From Clostridia bacterium (lineage in GTDB: Bacteria; Bacillota; Clostridia; Oscillospirales; CAG-272), in the NCBI GenBank assembly GCA_017452335.1, contig JAFTMP010000106.1, positions 1-6,641 on the forward strand: a stretch of DNA of 6,641 bases, read 5' to 3'. The position numbers and the translations under genes are program-made. This document shows positions 1-6,215 of this stretch, in pieces (position 1 is the first letter of the stretch; each line of letters begins with the position of its first letter). The notes beneath the pieces were generated by a model, which ran no database searches, was not told the DNA's origin, and saw only the letters and a list, made by a program, of their open reading frames with translations.

Positions 1-51
1 CTTGGTGGTGGTGGAACCGATATCAATTCCGAGTGTGAGTTTCTTTGACAC
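1..51 (-). CDS. 2-hydroxyacyl-CoA dehydratase activase-type ATPase (BadF/BadG/BcrA/BcrD family), N-terminus only
   Basis: This is the first 17 codons of a gene that runs off the left edge. The translation reads (M)SKKLTLGIDIGSTTTK, and the segment GIDIGSTTTK is the phosphate-1 ATP-binding loop typical of the ASKHA-fold activases of 2-hydroxyacyl-CoA dehydratases and benzoyl-CoA reductases. In that family an iron-sulfur homodimer uses ATP to pass one electron to a partner dehydratase in the cytoplasm. The start is GTG at 49-51: an in-frame stop (TAA, 67-69) lies just upstream, and AGGGT at 58-62 sits 6 nt before the GTG. The cysteines that would carry the cluster lie outside the window, so the family call rests on the loop alone. 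Other ASKHA kinases are possible, but GSTTTK at the extreme N-terminus fits the activases best. The partner subunit cannot be told. Confidence 0.75.
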   Translation of the reverse strand, partial: MSKKLTLGIDIGSTTTK

Positions 52-57
52 AGATTT

Positions 58-62
58 ACCCT
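58..62 (-). promoter_or_regulatory. ribosome binding site deciding the GTG start of the activase gene
   Basis: AGGGT on the minus strand lies 6 nt upstream of the GTG at 49-51. No ATG or other start is possible further upstream in this frame, because TAA at 67-69 closes it. Confidence 0.55.
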
Positions 63-116
63 GCGCTTATAAAGCGTCCTTTCGTATGAACTGTCCGAAA
101 AATCGGAAGAGAAGTC

Positions 117-139
117 AAAGCGGAAAGTTGTTCCGCTTT
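117..139 (-). terminator. hairpin between the SGNH gene and the activase gene
   Basis: A perfect 9-bp stem (117-125 with 131-139) encloses a 5-nt loop. It lies about 50 nt past the stop codon of the hydrolase gene. On the minus strand it is followed by a pyrimidine-rich but broken tract (GACTTCTCTT), so it would be a weak intrinsic terminator of the hydrolase transcript. On the plus strand the flank is also T-rich, so direction is not certain. Confidence 0.4.
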
Positions 140-190
140 CTTATTATTGTTCGCTTTTGTAAAATTCAAATGAATTTTCGACAAATTTCG

Positions 191-961
191 CTATTTTTGA
201 GGAAGAAATGCAATTTTTTCGAAATCCGAGGGGTGTGTACGCACGATGTAGTCAATGTAAGAAGCCATCATCACAGCAGTCAGATAGTAGCCCTGGGGAT
301 TGAGATGACCGTTTAAGTAAAAATTCTTTTTGAACTCTTCGTCATAAACCGGTCCGTATTCAAACAGATCAATGACATAGCAGCGGTCAAAGAGCGTCGA
401 AAGCCGGTGCATCAAGCTTGCTTGAAGCGCCGCGGTTTCTCTCTTGCCGTGTCCGTCCTTGGGCATGGTGACCAAGAACACCGGCGCGCCGGGAGAGATT
501 TCCCGAACTCTTTGAATGATCTTGCCCATATAGCCCATGAAGGTCTTGGCATTTTTGCTATGATCTTCAAGGCAAATATCCTCCACGCTGCCCACGGGAT
601 GTCCTTGATAGACTAAATCATTGACGCCCAGCGCAATGATGTACGCTTGACATGCCTTGTCCTTGTCCCAAAAGCCCTTTTCTTTGGCAAAGCTCTCGCA
701 GTATTCTCTTGCGGTCATGCCGCCGCGGGAGAAGTTTAAAACGGTTGCACCGGTCATGCGGGCAAGGAACTGTCCCCAAGAGTATTCAAAAAGATCATGG
801 TAGGAGGTGCGTCCGTTTTCGTCAACCAATTCAAACTCACCCGAAGAAAGGCTGTCGCCAATGCAACAGACCGAACGAAATATGCTTGCAAAGCCGCCAT
901 CTGTCACTAAACGCTGCAACGGTGCTTCATTTTCGGGTATCATCCATTCTTTAATGTTCAC
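191..961 (-). CDS. SGNH/GDSL-family hydrolase (putative esterase/lipase-type), 256 aa
   Basis: The protein shows the blocks of SGNH hydrolases: GDSLSSGE at residues 35-42 with the nucleophile Ser37, the oxyanion glycine in FSRGG (77-81), GVNDL with Asn114 (112-116), and the histidine block NGHLNPQGY with His219 (217-225). Members cleave ester bonds in acylated sugars, lipids or small esters; the substrate cannot be read from the sequence. There is no signal peptide or membrane segment, so it is probably cytoplasmic. The usual Asp three residues before the catalytic His is a leucine here (Leu216), so the third triad residue is either elsewhere or absent. The start is GTG at 959-961, supported by AGGGAGGG 6 nt upstream and a promoter at 995-1023. 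An ATG seven codons in (Met7) has no such site. The gene has its own promoter and stands apart from the dockerin genes upstream. Confidence 0.85.
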   Translation of the reverse strand: MNIKEWMIPENEAPLQRLVTDGGFASIFRSVCCIGDSLSSGEFELVDENGRTSYHDLFEYSWGQFLARMTGATVLNFSRGGMTAREYCESFAKEKGFWDKDKACQAYIIALGVNDLVYQGHPVGSVEDICLEDHSKNAKTFMGYMGKIIQRVREISPGAPVFLVTMPKDGHGKRETAALQASLMHRLSTLFDRCYVIDLFEYGPVYDEEFKKNFYLNGHLNPQGYYLTAVMMASYIDYIVRTHPSDFEKIAFLPQK

Positions 962-967
962 GGTTTT

Positions 968-975
968 CCCTCCCT
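968..975 (-). promoter_or_regulatory. ribosome binding site for the SGNH hydrolase
   Basis: AGGGAGGG on the minus strand ends 6 nt before a GTG codon. Its position decides the GTG start at 959-961 over the internal ATG seven codons later. Confidence 0.75.
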
Positions 976-994
976 AACAGTACACAATCACTGT

Positions 995-1023
995 ATTATA
1001 CCATTATTTTAGGAAAAAATCAA
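995..1023 (-). promoter_or_regulatory. sigma-A-type promoter of the SGNH hydrolase gene
   Basis: On the minus strand a -35 box TTGATT (1018-1023) is separated by 17 bp from a perfect -10 box TATAAT (995-1000). Transcription would start near 988, giving a short leader of about 27 nt that contains the ribosome binding site. The promoter lies just after the hairpin cluster that ends the preceding unit, so the hydrolase is probably a separate transcript. Confidence 0.75.
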
Positions 1024-1088
1024 GAGGAAAATGCGTGCATCTTTGCTTTGAACCGATTTTATCTTACCCAAATTTATACAAAAAGGAA

Positions 1089-1127
1089 GGGGTGTCTCAA
1101 ATGCCTTCTGCATTTGGTAGACACCCC
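1089..1127 (-). terminator. terminator-like hairpin, last of the cluster after the dockerin unit
   Basis: The arms 1089-1104 and 1110-1127 pair over about 16 bp, with a small bulge, around a 5-nt loop. On the minus strand the GGGG/CCCC base of the stem is followed by TTCCTTTTTG, a usable U-tract, so this is the best intrinsic terminator of the cluster in that direction. The 5' arm carries TGTCTCAAAT, which recurs in the hairpin at 1233-1269. Confidence 0.55.
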
Positions 1128-1155
1128 ACGGTTTTTGCCTTGTCGGTTAAAAACC

Positions 1156-1188
1156 GCCATTTCGCCTCCGAAAGGAGGCGAAAACGGC
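1156..1188. repeat. stem-loop with GAAA tetraloop
   Basis: A perfect 10-bp stem (1160-1169 with 1174-1183) closes a GAAA tetraloop at 1170-1173. It is extended by GCC/GGC across a small internal loop. A nearby 5-bp hairpin (1144-1148 with 1152-1156) and TTTGCC/GGCAAA (1134-1139 with 1186-1191) could form an enclosing or alternative fold. There is no coding potential that I would trust here. Confidence 0.5.
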
Positions 1189-1201
1189 AAATTCCCAGGC
1201 A

Positions 1202-1228
1202 CGAAAAAGCCTTAGGGAGGCTTTTTCG
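1202..1228 (-). terminator. terminator-like hairpin with A/T tracts in the stem
   Basis: CGAAAAAGCC (1202-1211) pairs perfectly with GGCTTTTTCG (1219-1228) around a 7-nt loop. The five A/T pairs near the base give a U-run on either strand, so it could stop transcription in both directions. It would be a back-up for the hairpin next to the dockerin gene. Confidence 0.45.
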
Positions 1229-1232
1229 CGCG

Positions 1233-1269
1233 AGTGGCTGTCTCAAATTACAAATTTGAGACAGCCACT
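1233..1269 (-). terminator. 17-bp hairpin just after the dockerin protein gene
   Basis: A perfect 17-bp stem (1233-1249 with 1253-1269) with a 3-nt loop begins 16 nt after the TGA stop of the 987-codon gene (which is followed directly by TAG). It is not followed by a T-tract on the minus strand, so alone it is better seen as a 3'-end stabilising structure, with termination likely at the later hairpins. The arm contains TGTCTCAAAT, shared with the hairpin at 1089-1127. Confidence 0.5.
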
Positions 1270-1285
1270 TCTCATAAATGAGCTA

Positions 1286-4249
1286 TCAGTTACCGGAGAG
1301 GATGCTAAGAAGCGCTGTTACATCGGAAATGCTCACATCGCCGCTTTCATCAACATCCAGCATGTAATCAACAACCAGACCGTTTTCGATCATTTCTGCC
1401 TGCTTTGCTTCATCGGCAGACAGGTAGTTGAGCAGAACGGTTACATCAAGGATGGAAACGTTTTCGTCACCGTTGATGTTACCCTTGTCGTACCAGCTTT
1501 CGGTCAGCTCTTCAAAGACTGCCGTGTAGGTTACGTTTCCTGTTGCCTTGGGCAGAGCGGTTCCCACCTTATAGAAAGTGGTGCCGTCAGACCAGCCGAG
1601 GAATACGTAGTTGGTCTCAAAGCCATTGCCGTATACGGGATCCTTAACGGGATCGCTCATGGTGGGAACCATGGATTCCATAACGGAGGTAGTGGTGGAT
1701 ACACCGTCCACAACCCAAGTGATGGTGCAAAGCTCTGCTACGGTGAAGAGCTCCACCTCTGCAAAGTGTGCGCCCCAGTTGGCACTGTTGTAGGTACATA
1801 CGATGCGTACGTATCTGAAGGACTCGTAGCCGTTTTCACCGGGTTCTACCTCGATGGCATAGGAGCCGTCGCTTTCGATCTCGTTCATCTTTTCGCCAAG
1901 GAAGGTCCACTTGGAAAGAGGCAGATCCTTATCGTTGGAGCCGTATGCTACCCACTGATAGTATCTGCTTGCCTGGCAGAAGCCCACGTTGATCTTGCCA
2001 ACGGGCTTTGACACGCCCAGATCCAACAGAACGTATCCGTGACGGCTGTTTTCAACTACTGCCGCGGTACGGGTTTCGTAGATGGGATCTACGTCCATGG
2101 TAAATTCTTCAAGACCGGAGGTTGCGCTGTAGACCATCTTGCCGTCTTCATCGTAAAGCTGGGCAACGATCACGTAGGAGGATTCATACTGGGGAATGAA
2201 CTGGTTTTCACCCTCCAGGTTGCAAACTTCATAACGGTAGGTACCGTTTTCAGAGCTGGTGGGATCAGCGGAAATGACCTTGATGGCAGAGCAGATGAAG
2301 TCTGCAGGCTCTCTGCTGTATCTCTTGCCGTCGTAGATCAACAGCTTCCAGCTGTAGTTTTCGGGTGCTTCAAAGGCGTTGCTGCCATCCTTTAAGGTGA
2401 AGGACAGCTCGGTGTTGCCGTTTCTGTTGTCAAATCCCGCATCAACAGGAGCAATGGTCAGCTTTTTTGCACTGTTTGCAACAACAGTTGCGTCAGTGCT
2501 GCCAAGAGAAGATTCCACGGAGGAAACGAGTGCAGAGGGAGCCACTACGGTAAGATTCTCGGCACCGCACGCCAGCGCGCCTGCACCAATCTCGCTAACG
2601 CCCGCGCCGATCTCCACGTAGGTCAGGTTGGACAGCGATGCAAAGGCGTTTTTGCCGATGGATGAAACACTTTCGGGGAAGACGATGACTTCAGTGATCT
2701 CGTCTCTTAAACTGTACCAAGGATAGGATTCAGCAGTACCCTCATCGGTATAAACGGCACCAACGCCGCCAATATAAAGGCAACCCTGTTCTACGTTCCA
2801 AACATAGGCGGGATCAAGGTCATAGGTGTAGCCGTCGGGAACGTCGTACCAGGTGTGCTCGCCCCAGTAACCCATGTATTCGTCGTAGTTGCCATCGGTC
2901 ATGTATTCGGTCCAGTCATCGCCGTAGAAGTCGGTGGCAGTGAAGTCAGCCTTCAGATATGCGGGAGGTGCATCGTAAACGGCGATCTCGGAGAAGTGGA
3001 GTCCCCAGTTGCCGCTGTTGTAGGTACCGTATACGCGGACGTATCTGTATGAACCGTATACGCCTCCATCGGATTCTACTTCCACGGTATAACTGCCGTC
3101 ACTTTCTACGTCATTCTGCTTTTCGCCAAGGAAGGTCCATTTGGAAAGGGGAAGGGTGTTGTCGTTAGAGCCGTATGCGATCCAGTTGTAGACTCTGCTG
3201 GACTGAATGAAGGCTACTTCGACCTTGCCAACGGGCTTGGAGGTGCCCAAATCCAGTTCGATGTACTGACGTTCACCGTGGGTAACCAGGGCAGAAGTGC
3301 GTTCTTCGTAGATGGGGCGAAGATCGGTGGGCACTTCAAATGCATCTACTTCGGAAATGCCGCTGTATGCAAGTGCGCCCTCTTCGTCGTACAGCTGAAC
3401 GCCGATGACATAAGCGGTTCTGTACTGAGGAATGAACTGGTTTTCGCCTTCAAGGTTACATACCTCGTAGCGGTAAAGACCGTTTTCTGCTTCTGCAGAG
3501 GAAGGAGCGGCAGAGATCAGCTTCAGGGCGGAGGAGAACCAGCCGCCGTTTTCGTCTTCTCTTTCACCGTCGGTGATGAAGATCTTCCAGCTGTATCCTT
3601 CGGGAGCAACGAAGGGATCACCGTTTTCGTCGGTCAGATAGAAGGACATTTCGGTTGCACCGTCTCTGTTTGCAAAGCCGGAGTTTACGGGTTCAACGGT
3701 CAGGGTATCTGCGGCGTTTACGACAACGGTCACGTCGGTGCATCCTTCGTAAGCGGAGCTGTCAACCGAAAGATCTGCGGGGACCACTACGGTCAGGTCG
3801 TCAGCGCAGGAGAGCGCACCGGCGCCGATAGAGGTAACGCCCTCGCCGATTTCCACGTAGGTCACGTTGGAAAGGGAAGCGAATGCGTTTTCGCCAATGG
3901 CGTCTACGGTGTTGGGGAACACGAAGACTTCGGTGATCTCGTTTCGCAGATTATACCAAGGATAAGATTCTGCGGTTTTTGCATCGGTTACCACTTCGTC
4001 AACACCTGCAATTACCAGGCGTCCCTGTTCAACAGTCCACAGATAACCTGCGGGCATATCGTACCAGGTTGCGTAGCCGTCGAGGTAGTCTTCAATATCG
4101 CCATCGGACATTTCGTCAGTCACGTCATATCCGTCGGCGTTGGTAGCAGTATAGGTATAGGCTTTGGCAGCAGAGGAACCGAGGGCTAAAGCCGGCAGGG
4201 TTCCCAGCACCATGAGTACTGCCAACAGAAAGGCAAATGTTTTCTTCAT
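1286..4249 (-). CDS. secreted modular protein: two ~410-aa repeats, InlB-type repeat and C-terminal dockerin, 987 aa
   Basis: A signal peptide (1-30, KKT then a hydrophobic core, ending AAKA) is followed by two tandem copies of one architecture, residues 33-425 and 434-836. Each has an aromatic start (WYD..., W.VEQG), a short BspA-type leucine-rich segment (105-180; 517-592; NAFASLSN.TYVEIG), a beta-rich module (195-306; 607-718; YRYEVCNLEGENQFIPQY) and an F5/8C discoidin-like module (313-425; 722-836; WIAYGSND...LSKWTFLGEK, then YVR and NWG.HF). Residues 841-913 resemble InlB/Listeria-Bacteroides repeats (YVFLGWSDG...TYTAVF). Residues 922-987 are a type I dockerin with two intact calcium loops (N924, N926, D928, N930, S932, D935; D965, D967, S969, D971, S973, D976). 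No catalytic domain or sortase motif is visible. The likely role is binding or scaffolding at the cell surface through a cohesin partner. It lies 49 bp after the phosphatase-fold dockerin gene and is probably co-transcribed with it. No good ribosome binding site precedes the ATG at 4247-4249, though the following signal peptide supports that start. Confidence 0.85.
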   Translation of the reverse strand: MKKTFAFLLAVLMVLGTLPALALGSSAAKAYTYTATNADGYDVTDEMSDGDIEDYLDGYATWYDMPAGYLWTVEQGRLVIAGVDEVVTDAKTAESYPWYNLRNEITEVFVFPNTVDAIGENAFASLSNVTYVEIGEGVTSIGAGALSCADDLTVVVPADLSVDSSAYEGCTDVTVVVNAADTLTVEPVNSGFANRDGATEMSFYLTDENGDPFVAPEGYSWKIFITDGEREDENGGWFSSALKLISAAPSSAEAENGLYRYEVCNLEGENQFIPQYRTAYVIGVQLYDEEGALAYSGISEVDAFEVPTDLRPIYEERTSALVTHGERQYIELDLGTSKPVGKVEVAFIQSSRVYNWIAYGSNDNTLPLSKWTFLGEKQNDVESDGSYTVEVESDGGVYGSYRYVRVYGTYNSGNWGLHFSEIAVYDAPPAYLKADFTATDFYGDDWTEYMTDGNYDEYMGYWGEHTWYDVPDGYTYDLDPAYVWNVEQGCLYIGGVGAVYTDEGTAESYPWYSLRDEITEVIVFPESVSSIGKNAFASLSNLTYVEIGAGVSEIGAGALACGAENLTVVAPSALVSSVESSLGSTDATVVANSAKKLTIAPVDAGFDNRNGNTELSFTLKDGSNAFEAPENYSWKLLIYDGKRYSREPADFICSAIKVISADPTSSENGTYRYEVCNLEGENQFIPQYESSYVIVAQLYDEDGKMVYSATSGLEEFTMDVDPIYETRTAAVVENSRHGYVLLDLGVSKPVGKINVGFCQASRYYQWVAYGSNDKDLPLSKWTFLGEKMNEIESDGSYAIEVEPGENGYESFRYVRIVCTYNSANWGAHFAEVELFTVAELCTITWVVDGVSTTTSVMESMVPTMSDPVKDPVYGNGFETNYVFLGWSDGTTFYKVGTALPKATGNVTYTAVFEELTESWYDKGNINGDENVSILDVTVLLNYLSADEAKQAEMIENGLVVDYMLDVDESGDVSISDVTALLSILSGN
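1742..2950 (-). repeat. second copy of the ~410-codon tandem repeat
   Basis: Encodes residues 434-836 of the dockerin protein. It aligns with residues 33-425 at an offset of 410-413 residues. Some patches are nearly identical in DNA as well; for example the stretch at 1891-1909 matches 3121-3139, exactly 1230 bp away. Other stretches differ freely, so the duplication is not recent or is constrained only in parts. Confidence 0.85.
2975..4153 (-). repeat. first copy of the ~410-codon tandem repeat
   Basis: Encodes residues 33-425. It has the same order of segments as the second copy: leucine-rich-like, beta-rich module, discoidin-like. The second copy carries an insertion of several residues near its start (YTYDLDPA, 474-481), which accounts for most of its extra length. 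Confidence 0.85.
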
Positions 4250-4298
4250 GTTTTTTTACCAAACTTTCTTAAAATTTTGTGTTTTTGCTACTTGCAGA

Positions 4299-6068
4299 TT
4301 ATCCAACGATGCCTTTTTCAAGAGCATCTGCAAGGAAGAGGGCAGAGGAGTCGGTGAAGTCAACGCTCATCTGCTTAAAGCCTGCAATGGTGCCGTTTGC
4401 GTCATATACAACCAAAACCATATCGTAGGTGTTGGTTCTGCCATTGCTGTTGGTAACAAGGTCGTTCATGCCCTGGTTGTACACGGGCAGACGGTAAAGA
4501 ATGTTGCCGTTAGAAAGAGTTGCGGTACGCACCGCGATAGTGGAGATGCTCTTGTAGCTTTCTTTCTTGTCGGCATCCTTGTACCAAATCTCAAAGGTGT
4601 AACCCTTGCCGGAGGCATCCAGCTCTGCGCTGTCAAGCTGGTACTGGAAATAATAGTTGTTCAGCGAAAGTGCGAAGGCGGAGGGATTGTGCTCCTTGCC
4701 GTCTGCGGTGTAGCGAACGGTGTAGGGCAATCCGTTGGAGAGTGCCTTATCGGTGGGACCTTCGTTGCTGAGCAGCCATGCAAGCCACTGCTGGGGCAAC
4801 AGCGTTTTGGGAGGAGGACAGTCTGCAGCAAGCGCGTGCATGGTCATGCCGTAGAGCTCAAAGGATTCAAAGGTGAAGGACTGACCGCCAAGGGTCATGG
4901 GTTCTGTTGCCATTGCGCCGGTTTCGGGATCAAAATAGAAGATGGATTTGCCGTAAACCTGCCAGCCGGTCTGTTTTACACCGTCTCTGTAATAATATAC
5001 GTTGCCGTCTGCTTCTCTGAAGGCATCTTCTCTGGAGATCTCCACATCTGCCCACAGCATGTTGTGGTCGGAGTGATTGTTGGAGGTGGTATCTACCAAC
5101 TGAACCTTGGTCATGGTAACATTGGCGCTGGAGATGATGATGTTGTCGATTGCGCCGTCCTCATGGTTGGTGATGTAGTAATTGTCATCACCCTTCAAAC
5201 CGTTAGCAAAAGAGCAATAAGGGAAGGGAACTCTGTATTCTGCCGCATCCTCGGTATTCAAGTCACCCAAGATGATCGCGTTCTGATCATTTGCCATGAT
5301 CGCGCTGAGCACTTTAAACTGTTCTGTTCTATCTGCCTTATTGGGCCAGTCCAGATGGACATTGTAGAAGTCAAACTGCACGCCGTCTACCTCGATTACT
5401 GCGTGAGCGCAACCGCGCTGTTCACCGGATATACGGGGGAGCATGATGGATTCGTAGGAAAGGATTGGATAACGGGAAAGGATCGCGATACCGTATTCAC
5501 CAACGCCGCCATTGACACCGGACACGCCGCTGAGATTGATGCATTTGGTAAATCCGTAATATTCGTAACCGGTCGCCTTGGCGAGCGCTGCCATGGTGTC
5601 CTTGCCGCCGTTACGGCTGGTGAACATATCCACTTCCTGCAGACCGACCACGTCAAGACCCTGGTCGAGGATGTCCTGTGCCAGGATACTGAAATCGTGA
5701 CCAACGCGGCCACCGTTTTGAATGTTGTAGGTACCTACACGCAGAGAAACGGAGGAGCTTGGTGTTTCTGCTTCTGCTTCTGTTTCGGGTGCGTCCAGCT
5801 GCTGTAAAACAGCCGTTACGTCCATGATGGAGAAGACACCGTCTTCATTGATGTCATTTGCGACAGTACTGCTTCTGGGCAGGCTGTCATCTCCGCAAAC
5901 GGAAAGCTGGCGCAGAAGGATCTTCGCGTCCTCCTCGCTAACTGTGCCGTTGCGGTCGATGTCCGGTGAGCTTGCACTTCCTGCGGATGCCGCCACTGAA
6001 AATGCACCGAAGCACATGGTGGAAAGCAGAAAGAGAGCCGTTAGACTGATCAAACGTTTTACTTTCAT
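4299..6068 (-). CDS. secreted endonuclease/exonuclease/phosphatase-family protein with N-terminal dockerin and cell-wall-binding repeat, 589 aa
   Basis: A signal peptide (1-29, ending ASA) leads into an N-terminal type I dockerin at 35-92 with two complete calcium loops (D36, D38, N40, T42, S44, D47; D72, N74, D76, S80, D83). Residues 108-343 form a metal-dependent EEP domain with all expected active-site residues: Asn115 (YNIQNG), Glu145 (QEVD), His238 (NVHLD), Asp269 and Asn271 (GDLNT), Asp308 (AIDNI), Asp334-His335 (SDH). Known members hydrolyse phosphodiester or phosphomonoester bonds in nucleic acids, lipids or inositides; which applies here is not readable. Residues 355-388 form one choline/glucan-type cell-wall-binding repeat (YYYRDG, TGWQ, FYFD..TGAMAT). 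The last ~120 residues (470-572) match the beta-rich module of the neighbouring protein. The ATG at 6066-6068 is fixed by AAGGAGA 7 nt upstream and a strong promoter. It is the first gene of a likely two-gene unit. Confidence 0.9.
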   Translation of the reverse strand: MKVKRLISLTALFLLSTMCFGAFSVAASAGSASSPDIDRNGTVSEEDAKILLRQLSVCGDDSLPRSSTVANDINEDGVFSIMDVTAVLQQLDAPETEAEAETPSSSVSLRVGTYNIQNGGRVGHDFSILAQDILDQGLDVVGLQEVDMFTSRNGGKDTMAALAKATGYEYYGFTKCINLSGVSGVNGGVGEYGIAILSRYPILSYESIMLPRISGEQRGCAHAVIEVDGVQFDFYNVHLDWPNKADRTEQFKVLSAIMANDQNAIILGDLNTEDAAEYRVPFPYCSFANGLKGDDNYYITNHEDGAIDNIIISSANVTMTKVQLVDTTSNNHSDHNMLWADVEISREDAFREADGNVYYYRDGVKQTGWQVYGKSIFYFDPETGAMATEPMTLGGQSFTFESFELYGMTMHALAADCPPPKTLLPQQWLAWLLSNEGPTDKALSNGLPYTVRYTADGKEHNPSAFALSLNNYYFQYQLDSAELDASGKGYTFEIWYKDADKKESYKSISTIAVRTATLSNGNILYRLPVYNQGMNDLVTNSNGRTNTYDMVLVVYDANGTIAGFKQMSVDFTDSSALFLADALEKGIVG

Positions 6069-6075
6069 AAAGTAG

Positions 6076-6082
6076 TCTCCTT
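6076..6082 (-). promoter_or_regulatory. ribosome binding site of the phosphatase-fold dockerin gene
   Basis: AAGGAGA on the minus strand lies 7 nt before the ATG at 6066-6068. It is the strongest ribosome binding site in the window and contrasts with the weak one before the next gene. Confidence 0.85.
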
Positions 6083-6096
6083 GTCCTATTTTTTTT

Positions 6097-6113
6097 CAGA
6101 TCTTTTTGATCTG
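6097..6113 (-). other. small hairpin in the 5' leader of the dockerin unit
   Basis: A perfect 6-bp stem (6097-6102 with 6108-6113) with a 5-nt loop lies in the ~52-nt leader. On the minus strand an A-tract follows it, so it is not a terminator. It is too small for a known riboswitch and may only protect the 5' end. Confidence 0.35.
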
Positions 6114-6126
6114 TATTGACAGCATC

Positions 6127-6155
6127 AGTATAGCATATAAGAATTGTTTTGTAAA
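6127..6155 (-). promoter_or_regulatory. sigma-A-type promoter of the two-gene dockerin unit
   Basis: On the minus strand TTTACA (-35, 6150-6155) is followed by a 17-bp spacer and TATACT (-10, 6127-6132). A TGC just before the -10 box gives an extended -10 element. Transcription would start near 6120, about 52 nt before the ATG. The DNA upstream is very A/T-rich (6156-6215), as in promoters with UP-like stimulation. Confidence 0.8.
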
Positions 6156-6215
6156 CACTTTTTACATTTTTTGTAGTAATTTTGCCAAAAATGCAGTAAA
6201 AACTGTGCTGTTTTT

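Noticed and set aside
67..116. Promoter for the activase gene (TATAAG near 65-70)
   Set aside because: The possible -10 box lies within a few bases of the ribosome binding site and no good -35 box stands 16-18 bp upstream, so I did not call it.
1035..1259. 74-codon plus-strand frame
   Set aside because: It spans the four-hairpin cluster and is rich in Arg and Lys from the stem sequences; there is no start signal of note.
1089..1269. CRISPR array
   Set aside because: The repeated words are only 10 bases, occur twice and sit inside different palindromes, with no regular spacers or cas genes.
3278..4189. Plus-strand open frame of 303 codons
   Set aside because: It is antisense to the repeat-bearing dockerin gene, and similar antisense frames appear opposite the second repeat copy (1256-2011, 2039-2395), as expected of a mirrored duplication.
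4164..5807. Long plus-strand open frame (547 codons) opposite the EEP gene
   Set aside because: The minus-strand frame has a signal peptide, calcium loops and full active-site motifs, plus promoter and ribosome binding site. The plus-strand frame has no recognisable domain and looks like a codon-bias shadow.
6069..6120. Riboswitch in the leader of the dockerin unit
   Set aside because: The leader is only about 52 nt and holds one 6-bp hairpin, too little for a ligand-binding fold.
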